From: Diplocloster modestus
GTDB lineage: Bacteria; Bacillota; Clostridia; Lachnospirales; Lachnospiraceae
DNA: 64,000 nt
Direction of reading: 5' to 3'
Assembly (NCBI RefSeq): GCF_019042245.1
Contig: NZ_JAHQCX010000003.1
Coordinates: forward strand, 62,001 to 126,000
Part shown: in pieces, positions 34,821 through 43,736 of the stretch
Numbering within the stretch: position 1 is the stretch's first letter
How the letters are laid out: the number at the start of each line of letters is the position of its first letter
Translations under genes and position numbers: made by a program
The notes under the pieces: generated by a model
Told to the model about the DNA's origin: nothing
Seen by the model: the letters and a program-made list of their open reading frames with translations, nothing else
Databases searched by the model: none

Positions 34821-35846
34821 TCACTCGACTGCATTCGCGATCACGTAGAGCATATCGCCGGGTTCCACGCCGCCATGCACCACCATATTGGTCATCAGGC
34901 CATTGCACGGGCAGATATCCCGGTGTATCACATCGCCGTTCCAATCGATAGTGTAGCCTAATTCCTGGCCCTCATACACCAGATCACCGCTCTTAATGTT
35001 AATAAAATGAAGCCCGCCCCTCTGGGCAAAGAGAACGTTGCCGCCGGAGTACACCGTGGGTTCTACCACCACCGGCTCGCCTTCCAGCATACCGATGGAT
35101 TTCATTACATTTTTCAGAGCGTCACAGGCAAAGTCCACATGCTCCTTCACCAGTTTGCCTTCTCCTCCGATCTCAAAGAACACGGAGGGAATCCCCCTAT
35201 GATTGGCTTCCGCTACGGCGGAGCCGCGGCCGGGATAGTTGGGCATCTGCGGGATCGTACCCTGGGGTACTTCCCAGATCTTCTCGGACATGAACATTCT
35301 GGCCAGCTTCCGGGTCTTCTCATCCACCGGTTCTCCGATGGGCAGGATCTCAATATTCATATCCAGGTCCTCATGCAGCTCACCGCCGTGCATATCCACA
35401 TGCCAGTCAGCGATCGAGATAAAGGTATGGAAGATCCGCTCCGCCGCTTGTTTCGTAGGTGAAATTCCAAGATGCAGCTGATCTTTGCCGGAATCCTCGC
35501 CTTTCTGCTCTCCGGTAGGGAATACCGAATTCATATTCACCCCGTCTAACGGGGAACGGTTCGCATATTTGAACTGCAGCCCCATCACATTTTCCACATG
35601 GACCAGGATCAGGGTTCCCGCCACGTCCTTCGGATCGATCTCGTTGGAGAGACGGATCGTCGCTGCCATTCCGATGAGCTCGTTGGGATGAACTCCAGCC
35701 GTGACCGCCAGAATCGGGCCGTCCTTGGCACCGTTTATGACAGTAACCGGAACTTCGATCTTGTTGACCGTCATTTCCGCGGCCAGGAAGTTCCATTTTA
35801 ACTTTGTTCCCTTGGGTATTTCCCGATTATCAATAAACACGAACAA
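34821..35846 (-). CDS. AstE/AspA-family deacylase (zinc M14-like)
   Basis: 341 aa of the succinylglutamate desuccinylase/aspartoacylase family. Zinc ligands are in AGVHPNELIG (His and Glu) and ADWHVDMHGGEL (His); VFFEIGGEGKLV would hold the catalytic Glu. The C-terminal 90 residues form the usual beta domain. Such enzymes release an amino acid from an N-acyl amino acid or act on similar amides. It is the last gene of an operon with RidA, an aminotransferase and a DUF819 membrane protein, so an acylated amino acid may be imported, deacylated and transaminated. The substrate is unknown. Confidence 0.88.
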   Translation of the reverse strand: MFVFIDNREIPKGTKLKWNFLAAEMTVNKIEVPVTVINGAKDGPILAVTAGVHPNELIGMAATIRLSNEIDPKDVAGTLILVHVENVMGLQFKYANRSPLDGVNMNSVFPTGEQKGEDSGKDQLHLGISPTKQAAERIFHTFISIADWHVDMHGGELHEDLDMNIEILPIGEPVDEKTRKLARMFMSEKIWEVPQGTIPQMPNYPGRGSAVAEANHRGIPSVFFEIGGEGKLVKEHVDFACDALKNVMKSIGMLEGEPVVVEPTVYSGGNVLFAQRGGLHFINIKSGDLVYEGQELGYTIDWNGDVIHRDICPCNGLMTNMVVHGGVEPGDMLYVIANAVE

Positions 35847-35883
35847 TCATTCCTTTCTAAATTAAGCGTTTTACATCTGACAC

Positions 35884-37095
35884 TTATGCGCCAAAAATGG
35901 TGCCGATCAGGATTCCGCAGACATTTCCGATCACGTTGCCCAGAGTACCTACCAGGATTCCAGGGACAACCAGGCTGTCCCATCCTTTCGCGATAGCCAG
36001 TGCTGCCGCGGTGGAAGCTCCGCCTACATTGGCATTGGATGCAACCATAGCGTCCTCGATACCGAACTTAAGCAGTTTTGTAAACACCAGCGTCACGATA
36101 ATATTTACTCCAACGATGATAATACAGCATACGAAGAAGATGGGCGCGTCATTTACCAGCAGACGCAGGGAGACCGGTGCGCTCATGGTGGCAAAGAACA
36201 AATAGATAAAATAGGTTCCGAATTCCTGCGCTCCCCTGATTTCATTCAGCTGTTTATGGAAAACCGTAGCCGCCACCACCGCAATCAGCGTGATGATCAG
36301 ATACTTGCTGCCCAGCAGCGCGTTACAGAAATTAAGGAAGAAATTACCGGTGGGGATCGCCGCTGAGAAGAAATCCGCCAGAGGGGTGGACACAGCCACA
36401 ATGACAACAGAAATGCCCAGCGCCAGTGCGATATCCTTCAGGGAAATTTCCTTACGGGCCCAGTAATTCGCAGCGTTGGTTTTGCCGGTTGCGTTCTGTT
36501 CCTCCACGGTTGCCAGCTGATCTTCGATCGGATGGCGGAAATGGCGTTTAAAGAATGCCAGGCTGGGTATAGTCATCAGGGCAAAGAAGAAAAACATCAT
36601 CGTAATAGCGTCCGCCACATTGGCAGTGGAAACCATGGTTCCGCTGGCTCCGTAGTTCTCCGCCATAGCCACAAAGTTAATTCCTCCGCCTATATAAGAA
36701 CCAGTAATCATAGCCAGGAATTTACCAACTTCAGGGATAAACCGGCCAACCGTGAAAAATGCAATGACAGAGCCCAGCATGGTACCGCAGGCGCTGAGTA
36801 AAAATAAGATTAACAGCCGGCCGCTGTTTTTCGCAATTTCACGTATATTTGCCTTGAACAGCAGCAGCGGCAGAGCCATTGGAACCAGATAAGTACCCAC
36901 AAATCCGTAAGCAGGCGCATCCTCCGGTATGATACGCAGGTTAGATAAAATCAGTGTCGTTAACAGGACCAGGATACAGCCGGTCAGCTTCGCCGCCCAT
37001 TTGTACCTCTGTTCCAGACAGATTGCGAGCGCGACAATGCCGCACAGCACCGCCATCAAACCAATATTGTTGTCTACTGAAATCAACGTACTCAT
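35884..37095 (-). CDS. DUF819 (YjcL-like) membrane protein, probable transporter
   Basis: 403 aa and strongly hydrophobic, with about 10 to 12 membrane helices. It has DUF819 hallmarks: LMAVLCGIVALAICLEQRYK at the start, the glycine-rich ITGSYIGGGINFVAMAENYG, and ASNANVGGASTAAALAIAKG near the C-terminus. The two inverted glycine-rich segments suggest a pseudo-symmetric transporter; no substrate is proven for the family. The gene is between the aminotransferase (22 nt) and the deacylase (37 nt). The ATG at 37095 is used; GGAGG lies a little far upstream, and an in-frame GTG at 37113 is less likely. Confidence 0.87.
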   Translation of the reverse strand: MSTLISVDNNIGLMAVLCGIVALAICLEQRYKWAAKLTGCILVLLTTLILSNLRIIPEDAPAYGFVGTYLVPMALPLLLFKANIREIAKNSGRLLILFLLSACGTMLGSVIAFFTVGRFIPEVGKFLAMITGSYIGGGINFVAMAENYGASGTMVSTANVADAITMMFFFFALMTIPSLAFFKRHFRHPIEDQLATVEEQNATGKTNAANYWARKEISLKDIALALGISVVIVAVSTPLADFFSAAIPTGNFFLNFCNALLGSKYLIITLIAVVAATVFHKQLNEIRGAQEFGTYFIYLFFATMSAPVSLRLLVNDAPIFFVCCIIIVGVNIIVTLVFTKLLKFGIEDAMVASNANVGGASTAAALAIAKGWDSLVVPGILVGTLGNVIGNVCGILIGTIFGA

Positions 37096-37117
37096 GCTTT
37101 CTCTCTCCTCCACTTCC

Positions 37118-38356
37118 TCATTTGCCTAAAAGCGCGTTTCCTTGTTTCACTTCTCTTTCTCCAGCAATCACGGTCATAACTTTCGCGATACGCCTAAGCG
37201 CCTGCCGGGCCGCTTCCTCGTCGCCCAGACAGCCGTGGATAATCCGCAGACAGCCTGCTCCCTGGCTGCCGTATGCTTTCCCGTCATTGACTGCCACGCC
37301 TGCTTCCCGCAGGATTCTGTCCACGATCTCGGTGGAATCCCCCAGGGCAGATACATCGAGCCAACAGTAAAACGCTGACTCGGGCCGGTACATATGTACG
37401 CCCGGCACACCGGACAGCTCTTCCCAGGCCATGTCTCTGCGCCGCTCGAATGCCCGGATATTCTCAGCCAAAAACTCAGGATGCCGAAATGCCTCTATCG
37501 CCGCAATCTGGGAGAGGGTATTCGTCGCCCCGAGAACATTTACCGCCGCTCCGTGGAACACATCCATCACCCGGTCGTCCGCAGCCAGATAACCCACACG
37601 GAACCCGCTCAGTCCCATTCCTTTGGATATCGAGCATACGGTCACGGTCCGCTCCCACATTCCGGGCAGCGCAGCGGGGGAGACATACTCTATCCCATCG
37701 AACACCGAATCCTCAAATGCCTGATCCACGATAAGCGCCAGGTCTTTCTCTACCACAAGCCTGGCCAGAGCCTCCAGCCCCTCTCTGCGGAATACGGTGG
37801 TCGTCGGGTTATTGGGATGCGTCAGGACGACAGCCTTCGTTTTCTCCGTTACAGCTCGGGCAAAAGCATCCACATCCAGCTGATATCCCCTGTCCCGGTC
37901 CAGCGGTACAGGTACCGCCACAGCACCCAGCAGCTGTACATTCAGGAAATTATTGGGATAGCTGGGATCCGGAACCAGCACTTCGTCCCCCGGCCCTATA
38001 AAAGCACTCATAGCAAAAAACAGGCCGGAATCCGATCCCGGGGTAATAATAATATTACGTCTGGGATCCGCAGAAATATGATTGAATTTCTTTAACTTCT
38101 TTGCCAATTCCTGCCGCAGTTCAAGAGAACCGATGGGCATGGTATAGTGGGCAGGAAAACCAGTTTTTACCGTATCGATCAGGACCTCTTGAATATGATC
38201 CGGAATAGCCGGGTCCGGATAAAATGGATCCGCCCACCCCATCAGCGTGACCTGACCTTCCATCGAAGCAAAGCTGTCACCCACATCAGCCTTCGTCACT
38301 TTGGAAAACAATCCGCCTTCCACTCCCCGGTACCTCTCCGCAATCTTAACTGCCAT
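37118..38356 (-). CDS. PLP-dependent class I/II aminotransferase
   Basis: 412 aa with the fold-type I layout. PLP lysine lies in CSISKGMGLSGFRVGYL; the Asn and Asp/Tyr cofactor contacts are in LTHPNNPTTTVF and LIVDQAFEDSVF; the carboxylate-binding Arg is near CLRIIHGC. It moves an amino group between an amino acid and a 2-oxo acid, or carries out a related lyase reaction. RidA is encoded 9 nt upstream and removes the reactive enamine or imine intermediates of PLP enzymes, which fits a lyase or amino-acid catabolic role. GAGG lies before the ATG. Confidence 0.92.
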   Translation of the reverse strand: MAVKIAERYRGVEGGLFSKVTKADVGDSFASMEGQVTLMGWADPFYPDPAIPDHIQEVLIDTVKTGFPAHYTMPIGSLELRQELAKKLKKFNHISADPRRNIIITPGSDSGLFFAMSAFIGPGDEVLVPDPSYPNNFLNVQLLGAVAVPVPLDRDRGYQLDVDAFARAVTEKTKAVVLTHPNNPTTTVFRREGLEALARLVVEKDLALIVDQAFEDSVFDGIEYVSPAALPGMWERTVTVCSISKGMGLSGFRVGYLAADDRVMDVFHGAAVNVLGATNTLSQIAAIEAFRHPEFLAENIRAFERRRDMAWEELSGVPGVHMYRPESAFYCWLDVSALGDSTEIVDRILREAGVAVNDGKAYGSQGAGCLRIIHGCLGDEEAARQALRRIAKVMTVIAGEREVKQGNALLGK

Positions 38357-38365
38357 AGCGGGACC

Positions 38366-38743
38366 TCAGCATAGAGCGATGGCGTCAATCTCCACCAGCG
38401 CATCTTTCGGCAACCGGGACACCTCTACTACAACCCGGGCCGGTGGCTCGTCGGGGAAAAAGGTGGCGTAAACTTCATTGATCGCGGTAAACTTATCCAT
38501 GTCCCGGATAAACAGGCAGCATTTTAAAATCTTTGAGCGGTCTGATCCGCTGGCCTCCAATATCGCAAGTACATTTTTCATCGACTGGGCCACCTGTTCC
38601 TCCACTGTCTGCGGCATGACTCCGGTCACGGGATCCAGCGGAAGCTGTCCCGACACACACACGACGCCCGCTCCTTTTGCCGCCTGGGAATATGGCCCGA
38701 TGGCTCCCGGAGCCTGATCAGTGGATACAATTTCTTTTTCCAT
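38366..38743 (-). CDS. ridA: RidA-family enamine/imine deaminase
   Basis: 125 aa from the ATG at 38743 (GGAGG 6 nt upstream). Typical motifs: STDQAPGAIGPYSQAAKGAG, VCVSGQLPLDPVTG, ILEASGSDRSKILKCCLFIR and PARVVVEVSRLPKDALVEID, with the substrate-binding Arg in ARVVVEV. RidA hydrolyses 2-aminoacrylate and similar intermediates to 2-oxo acids and ammonia. First gene of the operon, behind a consensus promoter. The longer open frame to 38839 has no ribosome-binding site and is rejected. Confidence 0.96.
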   Translation of the reverse strand: MEKEIVSTDQAPGAIGPYSQAAKGAGVVCVSGQLPLDPVTGVMPQTVEEQVAQSMKNVLAILEASGSDRSKILKCCLFIRDMDKFTAINEVYATFFPDEPPARVVVEVSRLPKDALVEIDAIALC

Positions 38744-38857
38744 GATTTCCTCCTTCCGTGCGCTTTCCCGCACATTTAGGGATGGGGGAGTGAACACTTC
38801 GCTCAACTTTCCTCTCCCTTCTTTTCCTCTCTGAATCATTGCAGTGTAGCTGCTTTT

Positions 38858-38886
38858 ATTATAGGTCCCCCTATATAAGATGTCAA
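38858..38886 (-). promoter_or_regulatory. Consensus sigma-A promoter of the RidA operon
   Basis: TTGACA at 38881-38886, 17-nt spacer, TATAAT at 38858-38863, both perfect, on the minus strand. The start point would be about 38851, giving a leader near 108 nt. Confidence 0.9.
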
Positions 38887-39031
38887 TTAAATACGTTATT
38901 ATTTTTTATTCATTGTGCATTTTTTAATAATTTTTTTAGTTTTGCTGAATTTTTTTGCATTAGAATGTTTGATTTTTATAGAATTAATTGTTACGTTAGA
39001 ATTATTTTTCCCTCAAAAAATACAATCGGAA

Positions 39032-39065
39032 GGGCCAGGATGGACGAATCGTCACATCCTGGCCC
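39032..39065 (-). terminator. Terminator after L-fucose isomerase
   Basis: GGGCCAGGATG and CATCCTGGCCC form a perfect 11-bp stem with a 12-nt loop; a TATTTTTT run follows some 10 nt later on the minus strand. The rest of 38887-39145 is AT-rich and holds only the tandem repeat at 39097-39156. Confidence 0.75.
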
Positions 39066-39096
39066 TCATGGGCTTTCCTTTATACAGTTATCTCAT

Positions 39097-39156
39097 AATA
39101 AAGACTTATCCTATTAAATAAAGACTCATCTTACTAAATAAAGACTTATCTTACTA
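39097..39156. repeat. Three tandem 20-bp repeats over the end of fucI
   Basis: The unit AATAAAGACTTATCTTACTA occurs three times with one to three differences. The unit nearest the gene includes its last codons and stop, so the gene's final codons and stop codon have been copied twice downstream. It looks like replication slippage. Confidence 0.9.
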
Positions 39157-40948
39157 ATTTGAACTGGGGACCATAGGCAGCGCAGGCTCTGAAGTCCTGT
39201 CCTTCTTTGTCCATGCCGAATGCGTTCCAGCTGGCCGGACGGAAGATCTTGTCATCCGGTACATTATGCATAGCTACCGGGATACGGAGCATGGAGCACA
39301 TAGTAATCAGGTCTGCACCGATGTGTCCGTAGCTGATCGCGCCATGGTTCGCGCCCCAGTTGTTCATTACATCATAAGCGGTCTTGAACGCACCCTCGCC
39401 GGTCGTTCTGGGAGCGAACCAGGTACAAGGCCATGTATAGTCGGTTCTCTTCCACAAGATGTCGGTAACTTCTTCGGGAAGGGCTACGGTCCAGCCTTCT
39501 GCGATCTGGAGCATCGGCCCAAGGCCTTTTACCAGATTCAGACGGATCATGGTGGCAGGCATTTCCGCTTTGGTTACGAATCTGGATGAGAAGCCGCCGC
39601 CGCGGAAATATCCGTTGTCGGCCGGATTCCAGGTAGTCGCTTCCATGATCGCTTTCTGGTCTGCTTCGGTCACATCCCACCACTGTTTCATAACAGCATT
39701 GCCATTCTCATCTTTTGCTTCTCCACAGGCATCCAGGCAGGCTGCGCCGGAGTTGATCAGATGGATGAAACCGCCGGCATCTTTTGCAACACCTTCCAGA
39801 TCATATCCGGTAGCCTTCTTAACCGCTTCCGGACTCCAGTAAGTACGCACGTCAGCGAATATCTGAGGACGGTTGGTCAGAAGCTTCATGAACATCATGC
39901 CAAGGCCATTGAGAACGTCATTTTCTGTTGCCAGTACATAGGGCTCTCTCGCTCCATCCCAGTCAAAGGAGGTATTTAACATAGCCTCTGCGAAATCGCA
40001 GTTGGGATAGAAATCCGTCCACTGTCTCTGTCCCTGGAAACCGGCAGCCAGAGCGTTGTGTCCGCACATCTCTTCCTCGCGGCCGGCCGGGAGGTTCGGG
40101 TTGCCGTTCATCAGGTCTTTGATGATAACCATCATCTTGACTACGAACTCCCAGGCTTCGTCTTTCTCTTCTCTGGTCTTCTGCAGGCCTTCCGGATTCT
40201 TGTCGAATCCTTCTTTGCAGTTAGCCTTTGTCCAGGCCAGAGCTTTCTGGAATTCAGCTTCGTCGTAGATACCTTCTGTCATACGGCGGATGATCTCCAC
40301 CTCATCTACAGATTCTACACGCATGCCGAGATATTCTTCGATAAATGCAGGATCAATGATGGATCCGCCGATACCCATACAGATGGATCCGATCTGCAGA
40401 TAGGATTTACCTCTCATGGTGGCGCAGGCTACTGCTGCACGGCCGAATCTCAGTAATTTTTCTTCAACATCAGCGGGAATACTGGTGTCGTCCGCCCCCT
40501 GCACATCATGGCCGTAGATGCCGAAAGCAGGAAGGCCTTTCTGTGCATGAGTCGCCAAAACGCTGGCCAGGTATACGGCGCCGGGTCTCTCTGTTCCGTT
40601 GAATCCCCATACGCCTTTGATGGTATTGGGATCCATGTCCATGGTCTCCGCTCCGTAGCACCAGCAAGGGGTGACAGTTAAAGTAATGTCAACGCCTGCT
40701 TTTTTAAATTTCTCAGCGCATGCTGCGGTCTCGCCCACACGGCCGATGGTTGTATCGGCGATGATAACTTTTACGGGTTCGCCGTTGGAATATCTTAAGT
40801 TCTCTTCAAACAATTTAGCGGCAGCTTTTGCCATGTTCATGGTTTGATCTTCCAGAGATTCTCTGATCTTTAATGCACCTCTGCGTCCGTCAATGGTCGG
40901 TCTGATACCAATCACAGGATAATCACCAATTAATCTGCTCTTTGCCAT
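39146..40948 (-). CDS. fucI: L-fucose isomerase
   Basis: 600 aa, close to the 591 aa of the E. coli enzyme. The N-terminus [20 protein letters not shown] and the segments [50 protein letters not shown] and [20 protein letters not shown] are family hallmarks. The enzyme turns L-fucose into L-fuculose (and often D-arabinose into D-ribulose) in the cytoplasm, using Mn. GGAGGT precedes the ATG. A TATAAT box lies upstream at 41026-41031 but without a good -35 box, which suggests activator dependence; the divergent AraC gene is the natural candidate. Fuculose kinase and aldolase genes are not adjacent. Confidence 0.95.
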   Translation of the reverse strand: MAKSRLIGDYPVIGIRPTIDGRRGALKIRESLEDQTMNMAKAAAKLFEENLRYSNGEPVKVIIADTTIGRVGETAACAEKFKKAGVDITLTVTPCWCYGAETMDMDPNTIKGVWGFNGTERPGAVYLASVLATHAQKGLPAFGIYGHDVQGADDTSIPADVEEKLLRFGRAAVACATMRGKSYLQIGSICMGIGGSIIDPAFIEEYLGMRVESVDEVEIIRRMTEGIYDEAEFQKALAWTKANCKEGFDKNPEGLQKTREEKDEAWEFVVKMMVIIKDLMNGNPNLPAGREEEMCGHNALAAGFQGQRQWTDFYPNCDFAEAMLNTSFDWDGAREPYVLATENDVLNGLGMMFMKLLTNRPQIFADVRTYWSPEAVKKATGYDLEGVAKDAGGFIHLINSGAACLDACGEAKDENGNAVMKQWWDVTEADQKAIMEATTWNPADNGYFRGGGFSSRFVTKAEMPATMIRLNLVKGLGPMLQIAEGWTVALPEEVTDILWKRTDYTWPCTWFAPRTTGEGAFKTAYDVMNNWGANHGAISYGHIGADLITMCSMLRIPVAMHNVPDDKIFRPASWNAFGMDKEGQDFRACAAYGPQFKLVR

Positions 40949-41025
40949 TTTTTCTTACCTCCATAATATTTTTCTTTCAACGTTTTCCACAATGGATATG
41001 TAGAAATCTTTAACCAGATATGCTA

Positions 41026-41031
41026 ATTATA
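41026..41031 (-). promoter_or_regulatory. Putative -10 box of fucI
   Basis: TATAAT on the minus strand, 78 nt upstream of the start codon. No TTGACA-like element at the right distance was found, as expected for an activator-dependent promoter. Confidence 0.5.
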
Positions 41032-41097
41032 CAACATGTCTATAAAAAACACACGTAAAAATTTGTGCGGATATAGACAATTTTTGTGATGTTACTC

Positions 41098-41126
41098 TGG
41101 ACTTTTCTATATACTCCTGCTATAAT
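41098..41126 (+). promoter_or_regulatory. Promoter of the AraC gene
   Basis: TGGACT at 41098-41103, 17-nt spacer, TATAAT at 41121-41126 on the plus strand, 51 nt before the ATG. Confidence 0.7.
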
Positions 41127-41176
41127 CAAGGAAATATCACCATCAGGGGCCGACACCCGCGCCCGGGAGGTGCATC

Positions 41177-42109
41177 ATGAAAGCATTTCACGAAGTGCGC
41201 AGATACGCCACGGAATTCATGGTTTGGCACAAATCTTACAAAGATATCAGTTTTCTGGCGCATTGGCACAAAGAAATCGAATTGATTTATATTCGCTCCG
41301 GCAGCGCAAAGTTAAGCGTTACCGATCAGAGTTTTTATGCCAAAGCCGGGGATCTGATCATCTGTGACAGCGGGGATATCCATTACAGCGACTCTTATCA
41401 GATGGACAATTGTTTGGATTTCTTGATATTTGATACAAATCTCATCAGCTCCCACTATACAAATTCACATTTTCAGCACCCGTGCGTGACCAAAGAACAG
41501 CTGGAAGCATACGGTTTATTTGACATGCTGGAACGGCTGCTGGACCTGATTGACGATGAAATGGAAAACCAGGAGCCCTATTACCAGGACGTGGTAACCG
41601 CATCGATCCGCCAGTTCTTTTATCTGCTGAAACGCAATGTCCCCACCAGCGACACCGCCATGCAGAGTCAGAACCGCCGGCTCGTCATGCTGGAAGATTT
41701 ACAGCAGCTGCTCTCCTATATGGAAGAGCATTATATGGAGAACATCACTCTGGAATTCGCGGCAGGCAGGATGCATTTCAGCGAGAGCCATTTCTCAAAA
41801 ATATTCAAGAAGCTTACCGGCATTAATTTTGTCATCTATCTGAACATGATCCGCGTGGAAAAAGCTGCGGACCTTCTCAGGACCTCCAACGATAAGATCA
41901 CTGACATCGCATTCAACTGCGGTTTTAACAACGTCCGGACCTTCAACCGGGTCTTCAAGGAAATGACCGGATATACTCCCACCGAGTTTTCCGCAATGCC
42001 CGATAAAGGCGCTTACAACCTGGCATATTACAAACATAAATCAACGGAAAAGCAGTACATGGACAAAGAGCCCATGACCATTATCAAAAACACCGAAATC
42101 ATGCAGTAA
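41177..42109 (+). CDS. AraC-family regulator with cupin sensor
   Basis: 310 aa. Residues 1-150 are an AraC-type cupin (HWHKEIELIYIRSGSAKLSV, YAKAGDLIICDSGDIHYSDS). Residues about 175-280 hold two helix-turn-helix units (LEFAAGRMHFSESHFSKIFK, ITDIAFNCGFNNVRTFNRVF, then MTGYTPTEF). GGAGGTG stands before the ATG. It is transcribed away from fucI with about 230 nt between, so it probably senses a sugar and activates fucI. A DUF402 gene starts 9 nt after its stop and should be cotranscribed. Confidence 0.93.
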   Translation: MKAFHEVRRYATEFMVWHKSYKDISFLAHWHKEIELIYIRSGSAKLSVTDQSFYAKAGDLIICDSGDIHYSDSYQMDNCLDFLIFDTNLISSHYTNSHFQHPCVTKEQLEAYGLFDMLERLLDLIDDEMENQEPYYQDVVTASIRQFFYLLKRNVPTSDTAMQSQNRRLVMLEDLQQLLSYMEEHYMENITLEFAAGRMHFSESHFSKIFKKLTGINFVIYLNMIRVEKAADLLRTSNDKITDIAFNCGFNNVRTFNRVFKEMTGYTPTEFSAMPDKGAYNLAYYKHKSTEKQYMDKEPMTIIKNTEIMQ

Positions 42110-42118
42110 GGAGCGCTT

Positions 42119-42604
42119 ATGGAAATGGAAACCAACCCGATTCTCTACCGGAAACGCCTCATCCCCTCGGAATGTATCGAATTAAAAGAGGATCAGATCC
42201 TCTATCGGGATGAGCGCATTATCGTAACGAAATGGAATACCATCCGTCCCAAAAAAGAGCTGGATCACGGGTATTCCTGTTATTTCATGAAAAAGGGATT
42301 CAAAGTCAGCCGCTTTTACGACCATGAAAACCAGCACATCTGCTGGTACTGTGACATCATCGATACCACCTATGAGGCGGAACTGAACGCCTATACCTTC
42401 ACCGATCTGCTGGTGGATGTCATCCTAACCCCCGACGGAAGCATAAAAGTCGTGGATGTGGACGAACTGGCCGACGCCATGGAAAATAAGTTAATCTCAC
42501 AAGGCATGCTGCTGCGAGCTCTGAGGCGCCTGGACTATCTGCTGTCCATCATATATCAGAACAGGTTTGACGATCTCCAGCGTGAGATCCTAACCCGTGA
42601 ATAA
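42119..42604 (+). CDS. DUF402 protein
   Basis: 161 aa with the DUF402 core: LYRDERIIVTKWNTIRPKKE, YFMKKGFKVSRFYDHENQHI, CWYCDIIDTTYEAELNAYTF and DLLVDVILTPDGSIKVVDVD. Characterised relatives include small nucleoside di- and triphosphatases and a domain of FAU-1-type RNA-binding proteins. AAGGAGC precedes the ATG, and the gene follows the AraC gene by 9 nt. Its link to sugar regulation is unclear. Confidence 0.85.
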   Translation: MEMETNPILYRKRLIPSECIELKEDQILYRDERIIVTKWNTIRPKKELDHGYSCYFMKKGFKVSRFYDHENQHICWYCDIIDTTYEAELNAYTFTDLLVDVILTPDGSIKVVDVDELADAMENKLISQGMLLRALRRLDYLLSIIYQNRFDDLQREILTRE

Positions 42605-42613
42605 CCAAGTGAC

Positions 42614-42712
42614 TAAAAGGGGACATGTCCAATTCGGTTTGGGACATGTCCATTCCGGTTTTGCCTAAAGGGGACATGTCCATTCCGGTTTGGGACATGT
42701 CTCAAACTGTTT
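42614..42712. repeat. Two copies of a 50-bp unit built on GGGACATGTCC
   Basis: Each unit reads AAAGGGGACATGTCC, about 11 nt, GGGACATGTC, then CATTCCGG or similar. GGACATGTCC is itself a palindrome and appears four times. The region separates DUF402 from the next gene. It may act as a terminator or be a dispersed element. Confidence 0.8.
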
Positions 42713-42775
42713 GCACATGTACTTTTAACCGGATTTAATCCCGCAAATAAATCTTAAGAAATGTGAGCCTATATT

Positions 42776-43714
42776 ATGGATTTTGAACAGTGTTTTAAGG
42801 ACTCTCAGACGTTATTAATGGAAGGGGCTCTGGGCGAAAGATTAAAAAGAGAATATGGACTGCCAATCGATGGGCCTGTAGCAATGGCCGATCTCATCTA
42901 TCACCATTCCGGCAAATCTGCTCTGAGAAAATTATGGACCGAATACTTATCAATTGCGGAAGAATACCATCTGCCTTTCCTTGCCACGACACCGACCAGA
43001 CGCGCCAATCAATCGCAGGTACATTCCGCAGGCTATCATTCCATTCTTTTATATGATAATGTCGCCCTGCTCAAAGAGATCCAACGCACCGCAAATACTC
43101 CCATGTTTGTGGGCGGCCTCATGGGGTGTAAGGGAGACGCCTACACCGGCAAAGACAGCCTGACTTCCGCGGAAGCACACAATTTCCATGCATGGCAGGC
43201 CAATACCTTTGCCAAAGCCGGCGCAGACTTCCTGTTCGCCGGAATTATGCCGGTATTGGAAGAGGCCAAAGGCATGGCAATGGCCATGTCAGACACCGGC
43301 CTCCCCTATATTATCAGCTTTACAATCCGACAGGACGGACGTCTGATCGACGGCACAACCATAGACAGCGCTATCCGTTCCATCGACCGGCACGTCAACC
43401 ACCGCCCGCTCTGCTACATGACTAACTGTGTACACCCCGATATTCTATCCCTGGCTCTATCCCACGACTTTAACCGCACCGTGAATGTTCGGTCGCGTTT
43501 TCTGGGATTACAGGCCAACGCCTCCCCTTTATCTTATGAAGAACTGGACGGCTCCCAGGATCTGAAATGTTCAGATCCAATCTCCCTGGCGCAAAGCATG
43601 TATCATGTAAAGCGCAAATTTAATCTGCGTATATTAGGAGGATGCTGCGGTACAGACGGTAACTATCTGCGAGAGATCGCCAAAACATTAACATCATCCA
43701 CAAAGACCATGTAA
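42776..43714 (+). CDS. Homocysteine S-methyltransferase-family protein
   Basis: 312 aa TIM-barrel protein of the Pfam S-methyl_trans family (MmuM/BHMT-like). Zinc-binding cysteines are in MTNCVHPDIL and the RILGGCCGTDGNYL pair near the C-terminus; the N-terminal LLMEGALGERLKREYGLPID is typical. Such proteins move a methyl group to homocysteine or a related thiol. The central sequence (FVGGLMGCKGDAYTGKDSLT) departs from MmuM, so the methyl donor may differ. The ribosome-binding site is weak. Confidence 0.85.
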   Translation: MDFEQCFKDSQTLLMEGALGERLKREYGLPIDGPVAMADLIYHHSGKSALRKLWTEYLSIAEEYHLPFLATTPTRRANQSQVHSAGYHSILLYDNVALLKEIQRTANTPMFVGGLMGCKGDAYTGKDSLTSAEAHNFHAWQANTFAKAGADFLFAGIMPVLEEAKGMAMAMSDTGLPYIISFTIRQDGRLIDGTTIDSAIRSIDRHVNHRPLCYMTNCVHPDILSLALSHDFNRTVNVRSRFLGLQANASPLSYEELDGSQDLKCSDPISLAQSMYHVKRKFNLRILGGCCGTDGNYLREIAKTLTSSTKTM

Positions 43715-43736
43715 CTAACCGAATACTAACGCCGGC

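Noticed and set aside
38744..38839. N-terminal extension of RidA
   Set aside because: RidA proteins begin close to the chosen ATG, which has a perfect ribosome-binding site.
40975..41000. Possible catabolite-response (cre) site upstream of fucI (GGAAAACGTTGAAAG)
   Set aside because: The palindromic core AACGTT is present, but the outer bases do not fit the TGnAAnCGnTnnCA pattern.
42614..42712. CRISPR-like array
   Set aside because: Only two units with near-identical internal sequence, no distinct spacers and no cas genes.
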